64,000 nucleotides of DNA from Chaetomium olivaceum. Lineage: Eukaryota; Ascomycota; Sordariomycetes; Sordariales; Chaetomiaceae. Below the pieces are notes generated by a model that was given only the letters and a program-made list of their open reading frames with translations, was not told where the DNA came from and ran no database searches. This document shows positions 20,401-31,933 of the stretch, piece after piece. Position 1 is the stretch's first letter. Each line of letters starts with the position of its first letter. Position numbers and translations under genes: made by a program. The stretch is from NCBI GenBank assembly GCA_039881045.1, contig JAYWVB010000033.1, positions 248,001 through 312,000 of the forward strand, given 5' to 3'.

Positions 20401-21143
20401 TCATGACGTCTCTGCCTCGGCCCCGATGGGGTATGGCCGGTCCAAGCTGCTAGCCGAGATCTTGCTAGACCGGGCAGCACATGGTAGCGGCGTACGCTCC
20501 GCTGTCTGCCGGGTCGGTATTGTTGCCGGGCCCGTCGAGAGCACAGCGGGGATGTGGAATAAGCACGAGTACATTCCGTCGGTAAGTGGACCATCCGTAG
20601 ACATGGCGTTCCTTGGACAACTCTGACCCCTCGCCGCAGATAATCGTCTCCTCAGCCCACCTCGGCGTCTTCCCAGCCACATTCCCCTCACGAGACCGGA
20701 TCGACTGGCTCCCCGTCGACAAGCTAGCCACCATCCTCCTCGAGATCCTCCAGACAGTCTCGACCACCCACTCCGCAACCACCACCACGCAAGACAGTCC
20801 GGGAGGAGCCCAAGTCTTCCACGTCGTCAACCCGCACCCCGCCTCCTGGCAAGCTGACCTATTCCCCATCATCGCGGGCGCACTCGGCGTGCGGGAGGTT
20901 GAGTTCCCCGAGTGGGTATCAGCGTTGCGCGCGAGTGCAGAGGAAGCCATCGCGAGCGGACACATCGATCTCGACCGCAACCCGGCGATTCGGCTGCTCG
21001 AGTTCTACGAGGGCGCGGCAGCGGCCGAGGCGCCGCGTATGCTGAGCTCGGCGAGGGCTGAAGAGGCGAGTTTGGCGCTGGCGAAGGTTGGTCCGGTGGG
21101 GGAGGGGTGGTTGCGGGTTTGGTTGGAGCAGTGGGGCTTGTGA
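17473..21143 (+). CDS. NRPS-like carboxylic acid reductase, A-T-R architecture (copy 2; one frame break)
   Basis: Exons are 17473-17746, 17801-17853, 17925-18555, 18630-20154, 20223-20581 and 20640-21143, giving about 1,114 residues. The adenylation domain has LHTTGSTGLPKPI (A3), ISNLGSTETS (A5), YRYKGRKDDVIVLSNGEKV (A7-A8) and QGKIQR for the A10 lysine. The carrier motif is GVDSLQ. The reductase domain has LTGSTGSLG and the YGRSK pair. It resembles fungal aryl-acid reductases that release aldehydes from a carrier thioester. It is clearly diverged from the neighbouring copy: YKMLFTSPRNN replaces the matching segment there. The frame shifts by one base near 19775-19785, between SEEDD and MVTVVAQTLLEEY; no intron explains it. 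The acid substrate cannot be read from sequence alone. Confidence 0.88.
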
Positions 21144-21274
21144 CTGTAAGACCCGGGGTGGGTGCGGCGGGCAAGTTGGGGGGGGTGAGATGCGCGTGTT
21201 GAAGTTGCTATAGCTCGTGGAGGGATCACTTGGAATCGCGAATAGTTAGAATAGAGTTTCATTTCTTGGTTGGG

Positions 21275-22481
21275 TTAAATGGGGTTCGCGTCCCGGGGTG
21301 AACTATTCAAGTAGGTTAACCATAAGTAGTAATCCCGGTCCAAGACGTCAAGGACTTCCTTCTCCGCCGCCCTGCTTAGCTTCGGTGTTCCAAACCTCAT
21401 GCTATCCCTAATGTTTTTCACAACATCGTTGATCTCCAGCCATTGATCTACCCAGTCCTGTAGTGACGGGGTTATCATGGCCAGTGCAAAGTCCTCCTTA
21501 ACGTTGGGAAAAGGTTTTGGCATATCGGCGTAGCCAACCGTATAACGATCCCCCATTTCGTTCAGTAGGGAGTGGTTAAAGACAACCCAGACTCCTCTCT
21601 TCGGACTGGAGATATCAATGACCACCACGTATCCTGTCTCTAGTTCTTCATCCTCATCCTCGCCATTGCCTTCCTCCTCACCCTCGCCTGAATTTTGGAC
21701 CATCAAGTATTCTGACTCTACTTCGTAATCCTCATTCTGGTCGCTGCCTTCTTGCTCATGTTCGGCTGAATTGATGAGAGTTCGAGTGCGTGACGAGCCT
21801 GCCGAGCGGTACGATGAACTTGGGGTGAGGTAAGGATGATGACAGTCCCGTACTAGATTCCAGTAAGGAGAGAGAAAGTGCCCATGGATAGCCTCGGAGA
21901 TCATCTCTATCTCCAATTGAGCTGGCCGTCTTGGGCCCGATCTGTTCGGAATCGAATGGGTGGCCGTCGATGCAAACTTACAGTGGTATATGACGATCGA
22001 CCAAGGGAATCAGCGGCCAGCTTTCCATACAGAGGCTATTGAAAAGGCCAGGAAGAGCCGTTGTCTCTCGAAAGTCAAACTTCGATAGGTTGCGTAGGAC
22101 CAGAAAGAAACCCCATCATGAGTCAGGTCATCGAGATTCTTGGCGCTCTTCTTGAGCAAGTCGATTATGTCTTGTATTTCTCTACTGGCAAAGTCCTCTA
22201 GAATTGTGTTAGGACGTTGTGTGCTTTGAACTTTTGCACAGAAGCAAACTCTCAGTAACTAACTTACGAGGCGTAAATCGCTCAAAGCGGGCCCAGAAGT
22301 CGCTAGTGAAATGCAAGCCTCTATCTTCTGCAATGGCTTGGGCCAGGTGTCGCAGCCGAGAACCGTAGTTGGGCCCGGAGTATCCTGTCAATAAAATCAA
22401 GCAGTTTGGGGAATAAAAAAACTATAGGTTCTAAGGTTTCTTACCACCCTGTGATGGACTAAATGGAGTGGATAATGACAT
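21275..22481 (-). CDS. Uncharacterised fungal protein, multi-exon (frame break)
   Basis: I do not recognise a named family. The start is taken at the ATG at 22481 (MSLSTPFSPSQG), followed by exons around 22386-22270 (GYSGPNYGSRLRHLAQAIAE) and 22198-21970 (DFASREIQDIIDLLKKSAKN, then LRNLSKFDFRETTALPG and ESWPLIPLVDRHIPL), with a last exon from about 21910 to 21275. One C appears missing near 22103, because the conserved-looking segments on either side lie in different frames; the last junction is also unclear. The C-terminal exon has an acidic stretch (GEGEEEGNGEDEDEELE) and a WVVFNHSLLNEMGDRYTVGY block. No membrane segments or signal peptide are seen. Confidence 0.5.
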
Positions 22482-25007
22482 CGCAGTGAGCCTGGAGATG
22501 TCGGAATTTGTGATGGAGGTTTGTGATGGAGGTTTGTGAGATTGTGGGGTACACACCCGAGACAGACTCGACCGGCTTTATACCACACGAGCCGTCACTT
22601 GAAAGAGCGGCTCATTGTCGGCAACCGAATCAACTATGAACTGTGGTACACCGTAGTATGGAATTACACAGACAATATGCACAGTGGACCCCACTTGAAT
22701 GTTCCGTTCACAGAGTTAGACACTATAGGCAACTGAAAATGCTGGATGTAAAGCACCGAACAAGGTATATATGAGGCAGCTATATAGGGGATATTGTATG
22801 TACTTGGAGAGGAAGCCATATTCGGGAATCCTATTCAATTTTGTTCTCCGGCTTGACTTCGCTTAGAGATTACGTGTCAATACCTCACTATGTGCAATTC
22901 GAACTGTGTGCAATTTGTTTTTTATTTTGTATAGCTAATTACCTGTAGGTATTGTCCTTTTCCTCGCTAGGCCAATTTTGGTTTGCTTTATGGCCGGCCA
23001 CTTCCACAGCATCTAATCTTGTGTTAAAACTGAAGCTTTTTTTCTTTTTCTTTTTGCTTTTCTCTGTTTGTCATATTCATTCTGAGCGGCTCTCTGGCTA
23101 GTATATCTCTGAGCTATTGATTCCAGTGTGTAACATTGTTTCATTACCTATCAGAAATACCCTCCCCTCTTGGTTCTTGACAGTCTAGCCAGCCGGGGCT
23201 GATCAAGGTGTTCGCGAGTCAGCCGGGGCCATACGCGTAAAATACATAACCATATTCCGAAGTGACTACACAGTAGAGGATGACAGCTAAACTACTAATA
23301 AAGCGAAATGGGGTGACTTCTCTGTTCAGGGACGCGGTTACAGATGTTCATCCTAGCTGAAAATAGAGCCATATTGCCAGGGCCTACCACGGTACTTAGT
23401 CCTTAACCACCAGCCTAAAGCAACGCCCAAACAGCGCCAACAAAACGAAACAACAAAACACACATCACTCACTACAGCTCCGCGGCAACGCCCGCTACCT
23501 ATCCAACTCATACTACATGTACACATATGGATCATTCAGTATATACTTTCAGCCCTCCACCGTCGCATTCGGCAAGCCCCCATCACCTCGTCATCGGGTA
23601 CCATAAACCTCTACCCAGGTATGTACAGTACATTAATGCCCTCCCGAAACCGATCAGACGCCTTCGGTGTAGCACATCCCCCCACGGCACCTGGCGGCAG
23701 CCGCTACGGCAGAATACGTACCCACCCCATGATTTTCAGCACCGTCCTCGGCCGGGTAGTAAGCCGTCTGCGGGACCGGTGTCTGTGGCGCGATTACCCG
23801 CGCGGCATCCGCGAATGCGTCTATCGCCGGCCGATCTACGAGCGCGGTCTGTGGGGGGCGGGGACGTTGCGGCCCGCCCCTCGTGTGCACGCGCTGGTAG
23901 ATGTTGTGCGGGCGGATGCCTGGTGGGAATTGGTATGCCTACGAGTACCCTAGAGTTGGGTGAATGATAGGGTATCCGACGCGACGATGCTGTACTCGGT
24001 TGAGTGTAGTTGGCGGCGAGGTGGGTGACGAGGTAGGTGGGGGTTTTGGGGCGGATGCAGCGAGAGATGGAGCGGGAGATGGGGAGGGAGGTTTAGCTAG
24101 GAGAAGGGGAGAAGGGGAGAAGGGGTGTTTAGTGGGGTTGGTCTGAGAGGGGAGTATGGTATAGAGTGTTTGTGTAGGGTCTAATAGATTACTCGGATTT
24201 CCTGTCCTTGGCTACGCTGTAATATACTTCGATTGTGGTGCCGAAGCAGTTGGTAATGACGTATAGAAGGTCTATAATGTATATGGGTAGGCGGGCTTGC
24301 CCTCGGACTGGGATATGTAAAGGGTCCGTGTTATTAAGAGCCCGATGCCTCTATTTTCCTAAATTTAAGTTACAGCACAGAACAAGGATTAGAGAGGTGA
24401 TCAGGCACCCTAAGAGAAAACCCCAAGGGGAAAATCTCTGGGTGCTCGGAATGTCAACTTGCCAAGAATCCTGTCGCTAGCACAGGCCTTATTCGTAGCG
24501 GTAGCGTAGCTAGGAATAGAATCCGCCGGCAGCTGTAGACTGTATCCTTTGCTAAGCAGTGACCTAGCTTAGTAGTCACACCGCTGTCAAGCATACCAAG
24601 TCGCCTCTAGCTAAGGATACGGATATTCGGAGTTGATTTTCCGGGCGCCCTTTTACCCAGGACGAAGATCGCAGCTTAGTCTGTGTGTTGACGCGCGTGA
24701 TCAAGGGATTGGATAGTTCTGCACTAGTGTACATGTACGGATGTATTTGCATGCCTTGTCAACGGTCCAGAAACCCGGTCATTGGCGCGCCTGTACCCGG
24801 GTACCCGGGTATTAACACACACAAATCATCCAAGATGGGGTATCCCGAAACTCCGTATCATCGACTGACTAACTCAAGAAAGTGATCTCATACAGCGGAT
24901 TCAACAGTTCTTAAGCCCCAACATTCCCTTGCAATAGATGTGAGTGTCAGACTGTCAGAGAACAGGAATCTCCCGTCTCTGAGTAGCGCACCTCACAAGC
25001 CAACACC
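22482..25007. other. Gene-poor, partly AT-rich stretch
   Basis: No gene is supported over 2.5 kb. The part at about 22,740-23,350 is clearly AT-richer than the flanks, as is 24,180-24,700. A G/A-rich tract with repeated GAGAAGGGG lies around 24,060-24,130, and GTACCCGG is doubled at 24,793-24,810. Several frames of 60-150 codons occur around 23,500-24,150 without conserved motifs. Decayed, RIP-mutated transposon remains are one explanation. Confidence 0.4.
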
Positions 25008-26275
25008 ATGAAGTTCACTCTGGGGCTAGGTCTGACAGTCATTGGACTCACAGCCAGTCTTGTCAACGCCGACAAGGAACCGCCTAAGCCGCCGCCAAAG
25101 CCGCCGGTGCCAAAACCCCGTCCAACATTTGGGGAAAATGTCATCTGGTGGCCGGACGTCAACCACACCATCTTCTACCCCCGCATCACCGAGCTCTCGG
25201 ATGGCACCATCCTCGCCACAGCCGGGTTGGACAGCTCTCCGGCTGTCTTCCCCATTTTCAGTTCCGCTGATGGCGGGGCATCTTGGAAGTGGATTTCCAA
25301 CATGACGGACCAAGTCAATGGGCTGGGCATGAACGCACAGCCCGCACTGGCCGAGCTCCCCTGGGCTGTCGGCAAGTTCCCAGCCGGCACCGTGTTGGCG
25401 AGCGGCAACAGCTGGGCCCGTGGGAACAGCACAAACATTGATTTGTACGCGAGTACGGACAAGGGACACACGTGGGAGTTTGTTAGTAATGTGGCCCGAG
25501 GGAGCGGCCCCAGCACCGAAAATGGGAATCCGTGCATCTGGGAACCCTATATTCTGTAAGTCCAATGTTACAAACAAGGATGGCATGTCTTCCTACTGAC
25601 GCAAACACATCAAGTGCTCACGACGGTACCATCGGCGTCTTCTATTCAGACCAGCGGGATCCCTTACACGCTCAAAAACTCGCCCACCAAAAGTCTACCG
25701 ACCTCGTCAACTGGGGCCCCGTCGTCAACGATGTGGCCTACAAGACCTACACTGACCGCCCGGGCATGACCGTCATGACCTACATCCCGCCCATGAAAAA
25801 ATGGATCCTCGTGTACGAGTATCCCGGCACCCCCTCCCTAAATGCGACCGGCGGTGAGAGCTGGAACGGCGACGCCTATCCGGTCTACTACCGCTTCGCC
25901 GACTCCCCCTTCGAGTTCGACAACGACCGCGGCTACCCGATCGTCATCCGCGGCGTCCAGCCGGGCTCCAGCCCCTACGTCGTGTGGAGCCCCACGGGCG
26001 GGCCCAACGGCACCATCATCGTGAGCGACAACGACCACTCGGACGTGTTCACCAACAGCTTTGGTGGTATGCCGGACCAGTGGGAGGCGCACGAGACGCC
26101 GCAGATGAATGCTTACAGCAGGGCTCTGCTCGTGCCGAGCAAGTACCCGGATCATCTCATGATCTTGGGTGCGGCGAGGTATTCGAGGACGGTGCATAGG
26201 CCGCTGTCGGTCAGTGTGGTTAGTGTCAAGGATCTGCTGAAGAAAAAGCCCAATGATGCGAAGCCTATATGGTGA
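25008..26275 (+). CDS. Secreted GH93-like exo-arabinanase / BNR-repeat glycosidase
   Basis: Two exons (25008-25555, 25615-26275; 59-base intron) give 402 residues. The N-terminus is a signal peptide (KFTLGLGLTVIGLTASLVNA), followed by a Pro/Lys-rich linker to about residue 45. The body has the beta-propeller features of GH93: PRITELSDGTILATAG, an Asp-box-like FSSADGGASW, a second one ASTDKGHTW, the WEPYI and VYEY segments that hold the catalytic glutamates in GH93 arabinanases, and FYSDQRDP. It should act outside the cell on arabinan side chains of pectin. The assignment to GH93 and not a general sialidase-fold family rests on these motifs only. No frame break was found. Confidence 0.75.
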
Positions 26276-26957
26276 AGAGTGATTCAGGGCTCGATGTATT
26301 GTAACTACCTGGTTGTCTAGTTATTCATGTTGGAGAAGCTTCCAGGTTGATGAAATAAAAACCTCGACTATGACTAAATTCGTTGCACACCAAGGGATTG
26401 TATCGAGTCTGCCCGTGGAAGGCCGGGAAGTGGCCTGGCTACGCGATTGGCACGCGTCATGCTCAACTTGAGTATTCGATTCAAATGCGAAGGGTCCTCT
26501 TGGGCGGCGGCAAATGTACTGTGTACAGGTCGATTACTGTGGATTGTCTCGGGCTGTGACGTCTGACCGCCTTCTGAAGCAGGCAACCTTCCCCACCGTG
26601 CACGTGCCCTTCGCGGGGAAAACATTCGCTTGGAAAATAAAGTCGACATTTTCCTTCGAAAGGGTGGATACGGCGGCAGAAAGCTCAGAAGACACCAGGT
26701 TGCGGGTTGACCAACAGCTGGATTCCCTCTCTACCATCGGGCTGCAAAGCAAAACAATTATGTCCGACCAGTTGTTGCCCACAGATTCGCCATACCACCA
26801 ATCGACGACCCCTTAACCTCTGTCGATTCCCCATCCCCCCCCGATTCCACCACTGGGGCCCTCACACCCTTCGCCTTCGGTTGCGCTGTCGAGAAGATTG
26901 CGTCGACGCCTTCTTCACTCGCTGAACGACCTACCTGCAGCAAATACAAACATCACA
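26276..26957. other. Intergenic region before rrn3
   Basis: This stretch holds the 3' end of the GH93-like gene and the promoter and leader of rrn3. The last 120 bases are C-rich. I see no gene. Confidence 0.5.
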
Positions 26958-29380
26958 ATGACGACCCTCTCATCGATTGCGCGCAGTTCTGCGTCGGTTG
27001 CCACATCCTCCCCCATAAAACCGATTCTACGAAAACCCACCTCGGTGCTGGGCACGCGATCACGATCCGAGGACTCGGACGGGGCGGACGATGATGAACC
27101 CCCGACCAAGAGGCAGAAAAAAACAGTCGCCTTCAACGAGGACCTGAATATGATCAAGGAGATCAACGGCAAGAGCTTGGAAGAAGCGAAACGCGAAGTG
27201 CGCCAGGCGCTGGAGGGGCACAGCCGCGGAGACGACGAGGACTACGACAACCTGAAGGATATTTTCTTGCCGAACTAATAAGGCCACACCCGACGAGGAC
27301 GAAGACGAGGATGAGACGGCAAAACCCCAAGACTTGATTGTCTACGTCGTGGCGCTGACGGGATACGTGCCACTGCTCGGCCGGTCGTGTTCGGGTCTGC
27401 TACGGAGTGTTCTGCGGTGCAACTGGCTGGAGCGGGACGAGAACTTTGCGCGGGCATACATCCAGCTGTTGGCGGCGCTTTCGTCGGTGCAAGGGTCGCT
27501 CTTTACACAGGCACTCACCATGATCGTCGACAAGTTTACCGAGACACGGCATACGTCAAGCGTGGCGGGCTTCGAGCCGGTCGACCCGGAAACCAAGAAA
27601 AAGTGGCTGCATGTCGGGCTGAAGTACCTCCTCGAGCTGTTTCCGGCGGGGCAACACATAATTCTCAGCTTGATCGCGTCCAAGTTCCCGTTCACCGAGG
27701 CAACGAAGGCGACCCATATGGAGTTCATCGACCACCTGCTGCGTCTGAAAGCCGCGAGACCGGCGCTAGAACGGGATATAATGGAGCTGATTCTCTCGCG
27801 GCTGGTTAAGTTGGACGTGGAGATGACGCTGGACCTGGAAAATGACGACGACGAGACCACGCGGGCAGTTTTACGCCAACTGGAGGCGTCCGATGCAAAA
27901 AACGAAGATGACGACGACGATAGCGATGCCGACTCCGTACTCAGTGACGACGACGACCTGAACGAGCAGGCCAAGCGCGTGCTCATGGCCAAAAACAAAC
28001 TGGAAACGATGGACGCCATTCTCGATCTGTTATTTTCGATTTACGACCCCATATTCGAGGATCCTGAAAGCCCCGAGGCAACCGAGGCATTCCAAGACTT
28101 GTTGAGCGACTTCTCCAATGTCATTCTACCGGTATGTACTCTCTGAGGTTGGAACGCATGCGGAGGCTGACAAACCGGGCAGCATCTCAAATCACGACAC
28201 ACTCAATACCTACTCTTCAAATTCGCCATGAAGTCCCAGCAGCTCATGGAGATGTTCATCGGGACACTATTCAACCTTGCGTAAGCTTTCCAGTCAAAAC
28301 TATCAAATTACAGGACGCTGACCGCCCTCAGGTTCGAGTCGAACCGGCCACCAGTCGTTAAGCAGGCTGCAGTTGCTTACTTGGCAAGCTTCACTGCGCG
28401 CGGGGCCATGGTCAAGAGCGAGCAGGTGCAGTTGATCACCAAGACGTTCCTCGACTACATGGACCACTACCGCGCCGTCCATACTGGCTGCCGTGGGCCA
28501 GATGTAAGGCGATACAGCCAGTACTAGTAGGTCGTCCCAAACAAGGTGCGATGTCGACGATACTAACAGTTCCCAGTGCATATTTCCAGGGACTGCTTTA
28601 CGTAAGTTTGATAGAAAGAGGTGTTCCAAGCGCTCGTGTTCTGACCTTGGATCCAGATTTTCTGCTTCCGGTGGCGCGACCTGATCGACCAGGACCTGCT
28701 CCCCCCCAGCCTTGACTGGGACGATCCGGCTTCCTTTGTTGGACAGGAGCTGCCTTGGATGACAGGGCTCAAGTCTCGGCTCCAAGCCAACATCGGCAGC
28801 AAGCTCAACGTAAGCCGCCCCCTTGGCTGGTCGTCACTTCCCACTAACGTTTCAACAGCTCTCAAATGCTGCTCTCCGATAATCGTCGACGAGTTCGCCC
28901 GTCTCTCCCACCACCTCAGGCTCATGTACATGTTAGTCCCTCTTGCCCTCCTCTACCCTCGCCCCTCCCAGCCCCGTTGCTCACAATTATGTGCTGCAGA
29001 TACCCGCAAATCGAAAAGAACAAGTCTGTCCACCTCTCGCAGTTCTTCACAGGCAGCTACGCCACGGCGGCGGCGCGCTGCGCGACTCCGGGTTCGAGTT
29101 TGACGACGAGAAATGGACCCACCTTGAGGCCTGCTTCCCGTTCGACCCGTTCCAGCTGCCCGTCGCCAAGCGCTGGCTGGATCTGGAGAGCAGCTATGTC
29201 GCGTGGCGGCCGATGGCGCTCTTGGATCGGGAAGGGGAGGAGGAGGATGAGGGAGAGGAGGAGAGTGAGGAGGAGGATGATAGCGAGTTTGAAGGGGGTA
29301 ATGGAGGGGAAGGGGGCGTGGTGGGCAGTTTCCAGGAAGATACCGCTACCGATGATGAGGGCGGGGAGGGGTATGCTTGA
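26958..29380 (+). CDS. rrn3: RNA polymerase I-specific initiation factor Rrn3 (three frame breaks)
   Basis: Rrn3/TIF-IA bridges Pol I to the core factor at rDNA promoters. Seven exons are proposed: 26958-28131, 28183-28280, 28332-28526, 28577-28601, 28657-28809, 28859-28931 and 29000-29380, giving about 699 residues. Conserved blocks include KKTVAFNEDLN near the start, IVYVVALTGYVPLLGR, FVGQELPWMTGLKSRL, PIIVDEFARLSHHLRLMY, YPQIEKNKSVHLSQFF and FEFDDEKWTHLEACFPFDP. The C-terminus is highly acidic. The frame shifts by one base near 27275 (extra T), at the start of exon six near 28859 and near 29070, while splice sites stay intact. Since the protein is expected to be essential, assembly error is the best explanation. 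Exon four is only 25 bases. Confidence 0.88.
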
Positions 29381-30052
29381 TCTGCTGGATCGTTTTGATG
29401 ATGTGGTATATATACCCTTTTATGGGATGAACAAGGGACCGGAGACCAAGATTCAGGGCCGTCCGGAGAGCTGCTTTTCAAGTCAAGGAGTACTATACTA
29501 GGGAGAGGGGACATTTTGCGGCATTGGTGTTGGTGTTGGGGTTTGCCAAAATAGCAAGCATATTCTGGGCGTTTCGGTTGCTTAGAGATAGTTAAAATGT
29601 CGAGGCAAGAAATGATAAGTAAATGAGAGTACCTAATGAGACAATTTGAGATCTGCGAGAAAACCAAGTTGAGTATTTGAAAGAGTTGGTAACTCACAGC
29701 CGCGTACAGTATTTCCGTTTCGGCGGTGCTTGGGTGTTGCGGCACAGGGCATGGCCTGAAAGTGACAGGGGCGGGGGCTATTCCGTACAAGATAGGCAGG
29801 TCAAGCGGTGACGAATATTGTGGTGTAAGCGCGCTGACACATGCTCGCCTCCTCCTGAACATTTTCTTGTCAACTGCACACTTATTAATCTGGGTAAGGT
29901 GACTCCAAAGTTGTCATTTCTCACCATTACGGAATCCGAAGCTGGGTATCTCCATCGTTATTTGAGTTTTTAGTCACCGTCTCATTTTTGACCAGGTATG
30001 GCCTCTTGGACCGCTGGGATCCAAATTAGTGATTTGTGATGCTGATTGATGC
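29381..30052. other. Intergenic region downstream of rrn3
   Basis: No gene is recognised here. The region is moderately AT-rich and presumably holds the rrn3 3' end. Confidence 0.45.
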
Positions 30053-30662
30053 ATGGCGTCAAGGGATACAGTGATGGCAGATGACAGCGAGTCGAATCGG
30101 CCCTCGTTCTCAACCTTTTGGAGGAAGTCTAAGGAGGCATTGGGAGGGAAGAAGATTCGGTTCGTGGAGACCAAACCTAGTCCTCTAAGTGCTGGTGCAT
30201 CGGGTGAGTGTGGACAGCTTTGTCTTTATTTCGTTCGCCCATTCCTTTTCCTCGGGTCCGAATTGTCCTTCTAGAGACGTTCATCATGGGCCAAACCAAG
30301 TATACAGTCTCTTTTTGGCGGGTGGGCTCAGTAATGGCTTGGCGACGGCCCGTTGTGGTGACCAAGATTTGTCAATCGGACAAAAAAACGCCATCGGGGC
30401 ATTTGTGGTTGGTAGACGCCCTGGATTGGGCAACGACACTGATGCCAGCCCTCAGGGTGCTCATGACTGAGGGGAAGTTGACGATATCTTGGCGGGCCGG
30501 AGATCTTTTTGGTACCTTGATGGCCGACAACGGGAGACACTGGTTTGTGTGTCAGTGTCTTCTTAAGATGGAGAACATATTCCGGTTGTTTATTGTTTTG
30601 TTTCGTTGTTTGTTTCGTTTCCCTATTGCCCGTTTCGTTTCATCAACCAAACCATCTCCTTC
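30053..30662 (+). other. Possible short gene or upstream exons of the bZIP gene
   Basis: An ATG at 30053 opens a frame beginning MASRDTVMADDSESNRPSFS, and a GTGAGT donor near 30204 can be joined to an acceptor TCTAG near 30274, after which the frame continues through KYTVSFWRVGSVMAWRR to about 30662. The splice pair is plausible but I recognise no domain. It could be a small separate gene, part of the bZIP transcript leader, or chance. Confidence 0.2.
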
Positions 30663-30665
30663 CCA

Positions 30666-31933
30666 ATGCGTGTAAAGACTAAAGCCAGAAACCAAGGGAC
30701 AGGTGCCCAAGATGATGCAAACACCGAAACATCGCAGGACAAGACCCAGGCTCGCCGGGCCCAAGTTCGGAAAGCTCAGGTACAGCACCGGCAGCGGAAG
30801 GCCAACTATGTCAAGCAGCTCGAGATGGATGTCGCCCGCATCCGTGAGATGATCGAGGCTGCCGAGCAGGATACCAAGTCTCTCTTGGACGAAAACAAGG
30901 CCATGAGGGCTCAGATCTTACAGGCCATGAGCAAGAAGGCGGCACCTTTGACTCTAGACCAGGGGGTGCATCTCCTACAAGAGATGCCCCAACCATCTGA
31001 ACTCAGTGATGTTGGGAAAAGCCTGCAACAAGGCATAGAGGACATCACCATTACCCTCGGCTTCGACGAGATCATGAATGCACCAACTTTCTACGTCAGC
31101 AGTCCGCCGCCTCCTTCAAAACACACTCACCAGCCTTCTCCCCAGGAGAGCTACCCGACTGATAACTCCTTCCCCGACCTGACGCCCGAGCAGACCCAAG
31201 CAGCAATCAACTTCATCCTCGCGTACGTACCGATTTCTGATCCGTCCCACATAAGGCACCGGAAGCTAACCAACAACCCCCCAGCCTCGAACACCTCTGC
31301 CGCGCGCACTTCCACCCATCCAACTACGCCCTGCCACCCCCCGACACCGTCTACACGACCCCTTTCATCGGGCACGAAGGCCACGGACACACGCTGATGG
31401 CGACCAGCCTAGCACTGCGCGACGCGCCCGAGCACATCTTCAAAGCCGCCTCGCGCAGCGACCGCCTCCTCTTCCCCAGCACGCCGCCCATCGTCCTGCA
31501 CCCCACCTCTACATCCACACCACCTACCGCTCCCTCCACCACCACCATCAACAACAAGAACGACAAAACCGACAAAACCGACAACCTCACCTGGCGCAGC
31601 ACCTCCCTGACCCTGCGCGCGCTGCACGGCCTCGCGTCGTCGCTCAACCCCGACGACAGCGTGGAGGTGGCGCCCGTGCAGGCGTGGTTTGAGCTGGTGC
31701 GGCGGTTCGGCGCGGAGCGGGTGATGGCGGAGGGGGTGCTGGAGCGGCTGAAGCGGGAGTTTGTGGGCGTGGTGAAGTGTCCGCATTACGGGGCGAGCGT
31801 GGAGAGGGGCGCGTTTGAGAGCGTGGTTGGGCGGGTTTTGGGGGGCGGTGATGGGGTGGGGATGGGGATGGAGATGGGGGCGGGTATGGGGATGGGCATG
31901 GGCATGGGCATGATGGATACTGAAGTGAGGTAA
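30666..31933 (+). CDS. Fungal bZIP transcription factor
   Basis: Two exons (30666-31222 and 31285-31933; 62-base intron) give 401 residues. The basic region RRAQVRKAQVQHRQRKANYV is followed by a leucine-zipper-like helix (LEMDVARIREMIEA, LLDENKAMRAQI), so it should bind DNA as a dimer in the nucleus. After a Pro/Ser-rich linker the C-terminal half has the ALEHLCRAHFHPSNY and GHEGHGHTLMATS blocks that I recall from a class of filamentous-fungal bZIP proteins. The last 35 residues are Gly/Met-rich (GMGMGMGMGMMD). The start at 30666 gives a short N-terminus before the basic region; upstream exons are possible. No target is known. Confidence 0.85.

Noticed and set aside
23527..24146. Overlapping 60-146 codon plus-strand frames as genes
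   Set aside because: They overlap in different frames, are rich in Arg, Pro and His, and show no splice sites or conserved blocks.
29194..29862. A 222-codon minus-strand frame over the rrn3 3' end
   Set aside because: It is Ser/Pro low-complexity sequence antisense to the acidic Rrn3 tail and has no motif.
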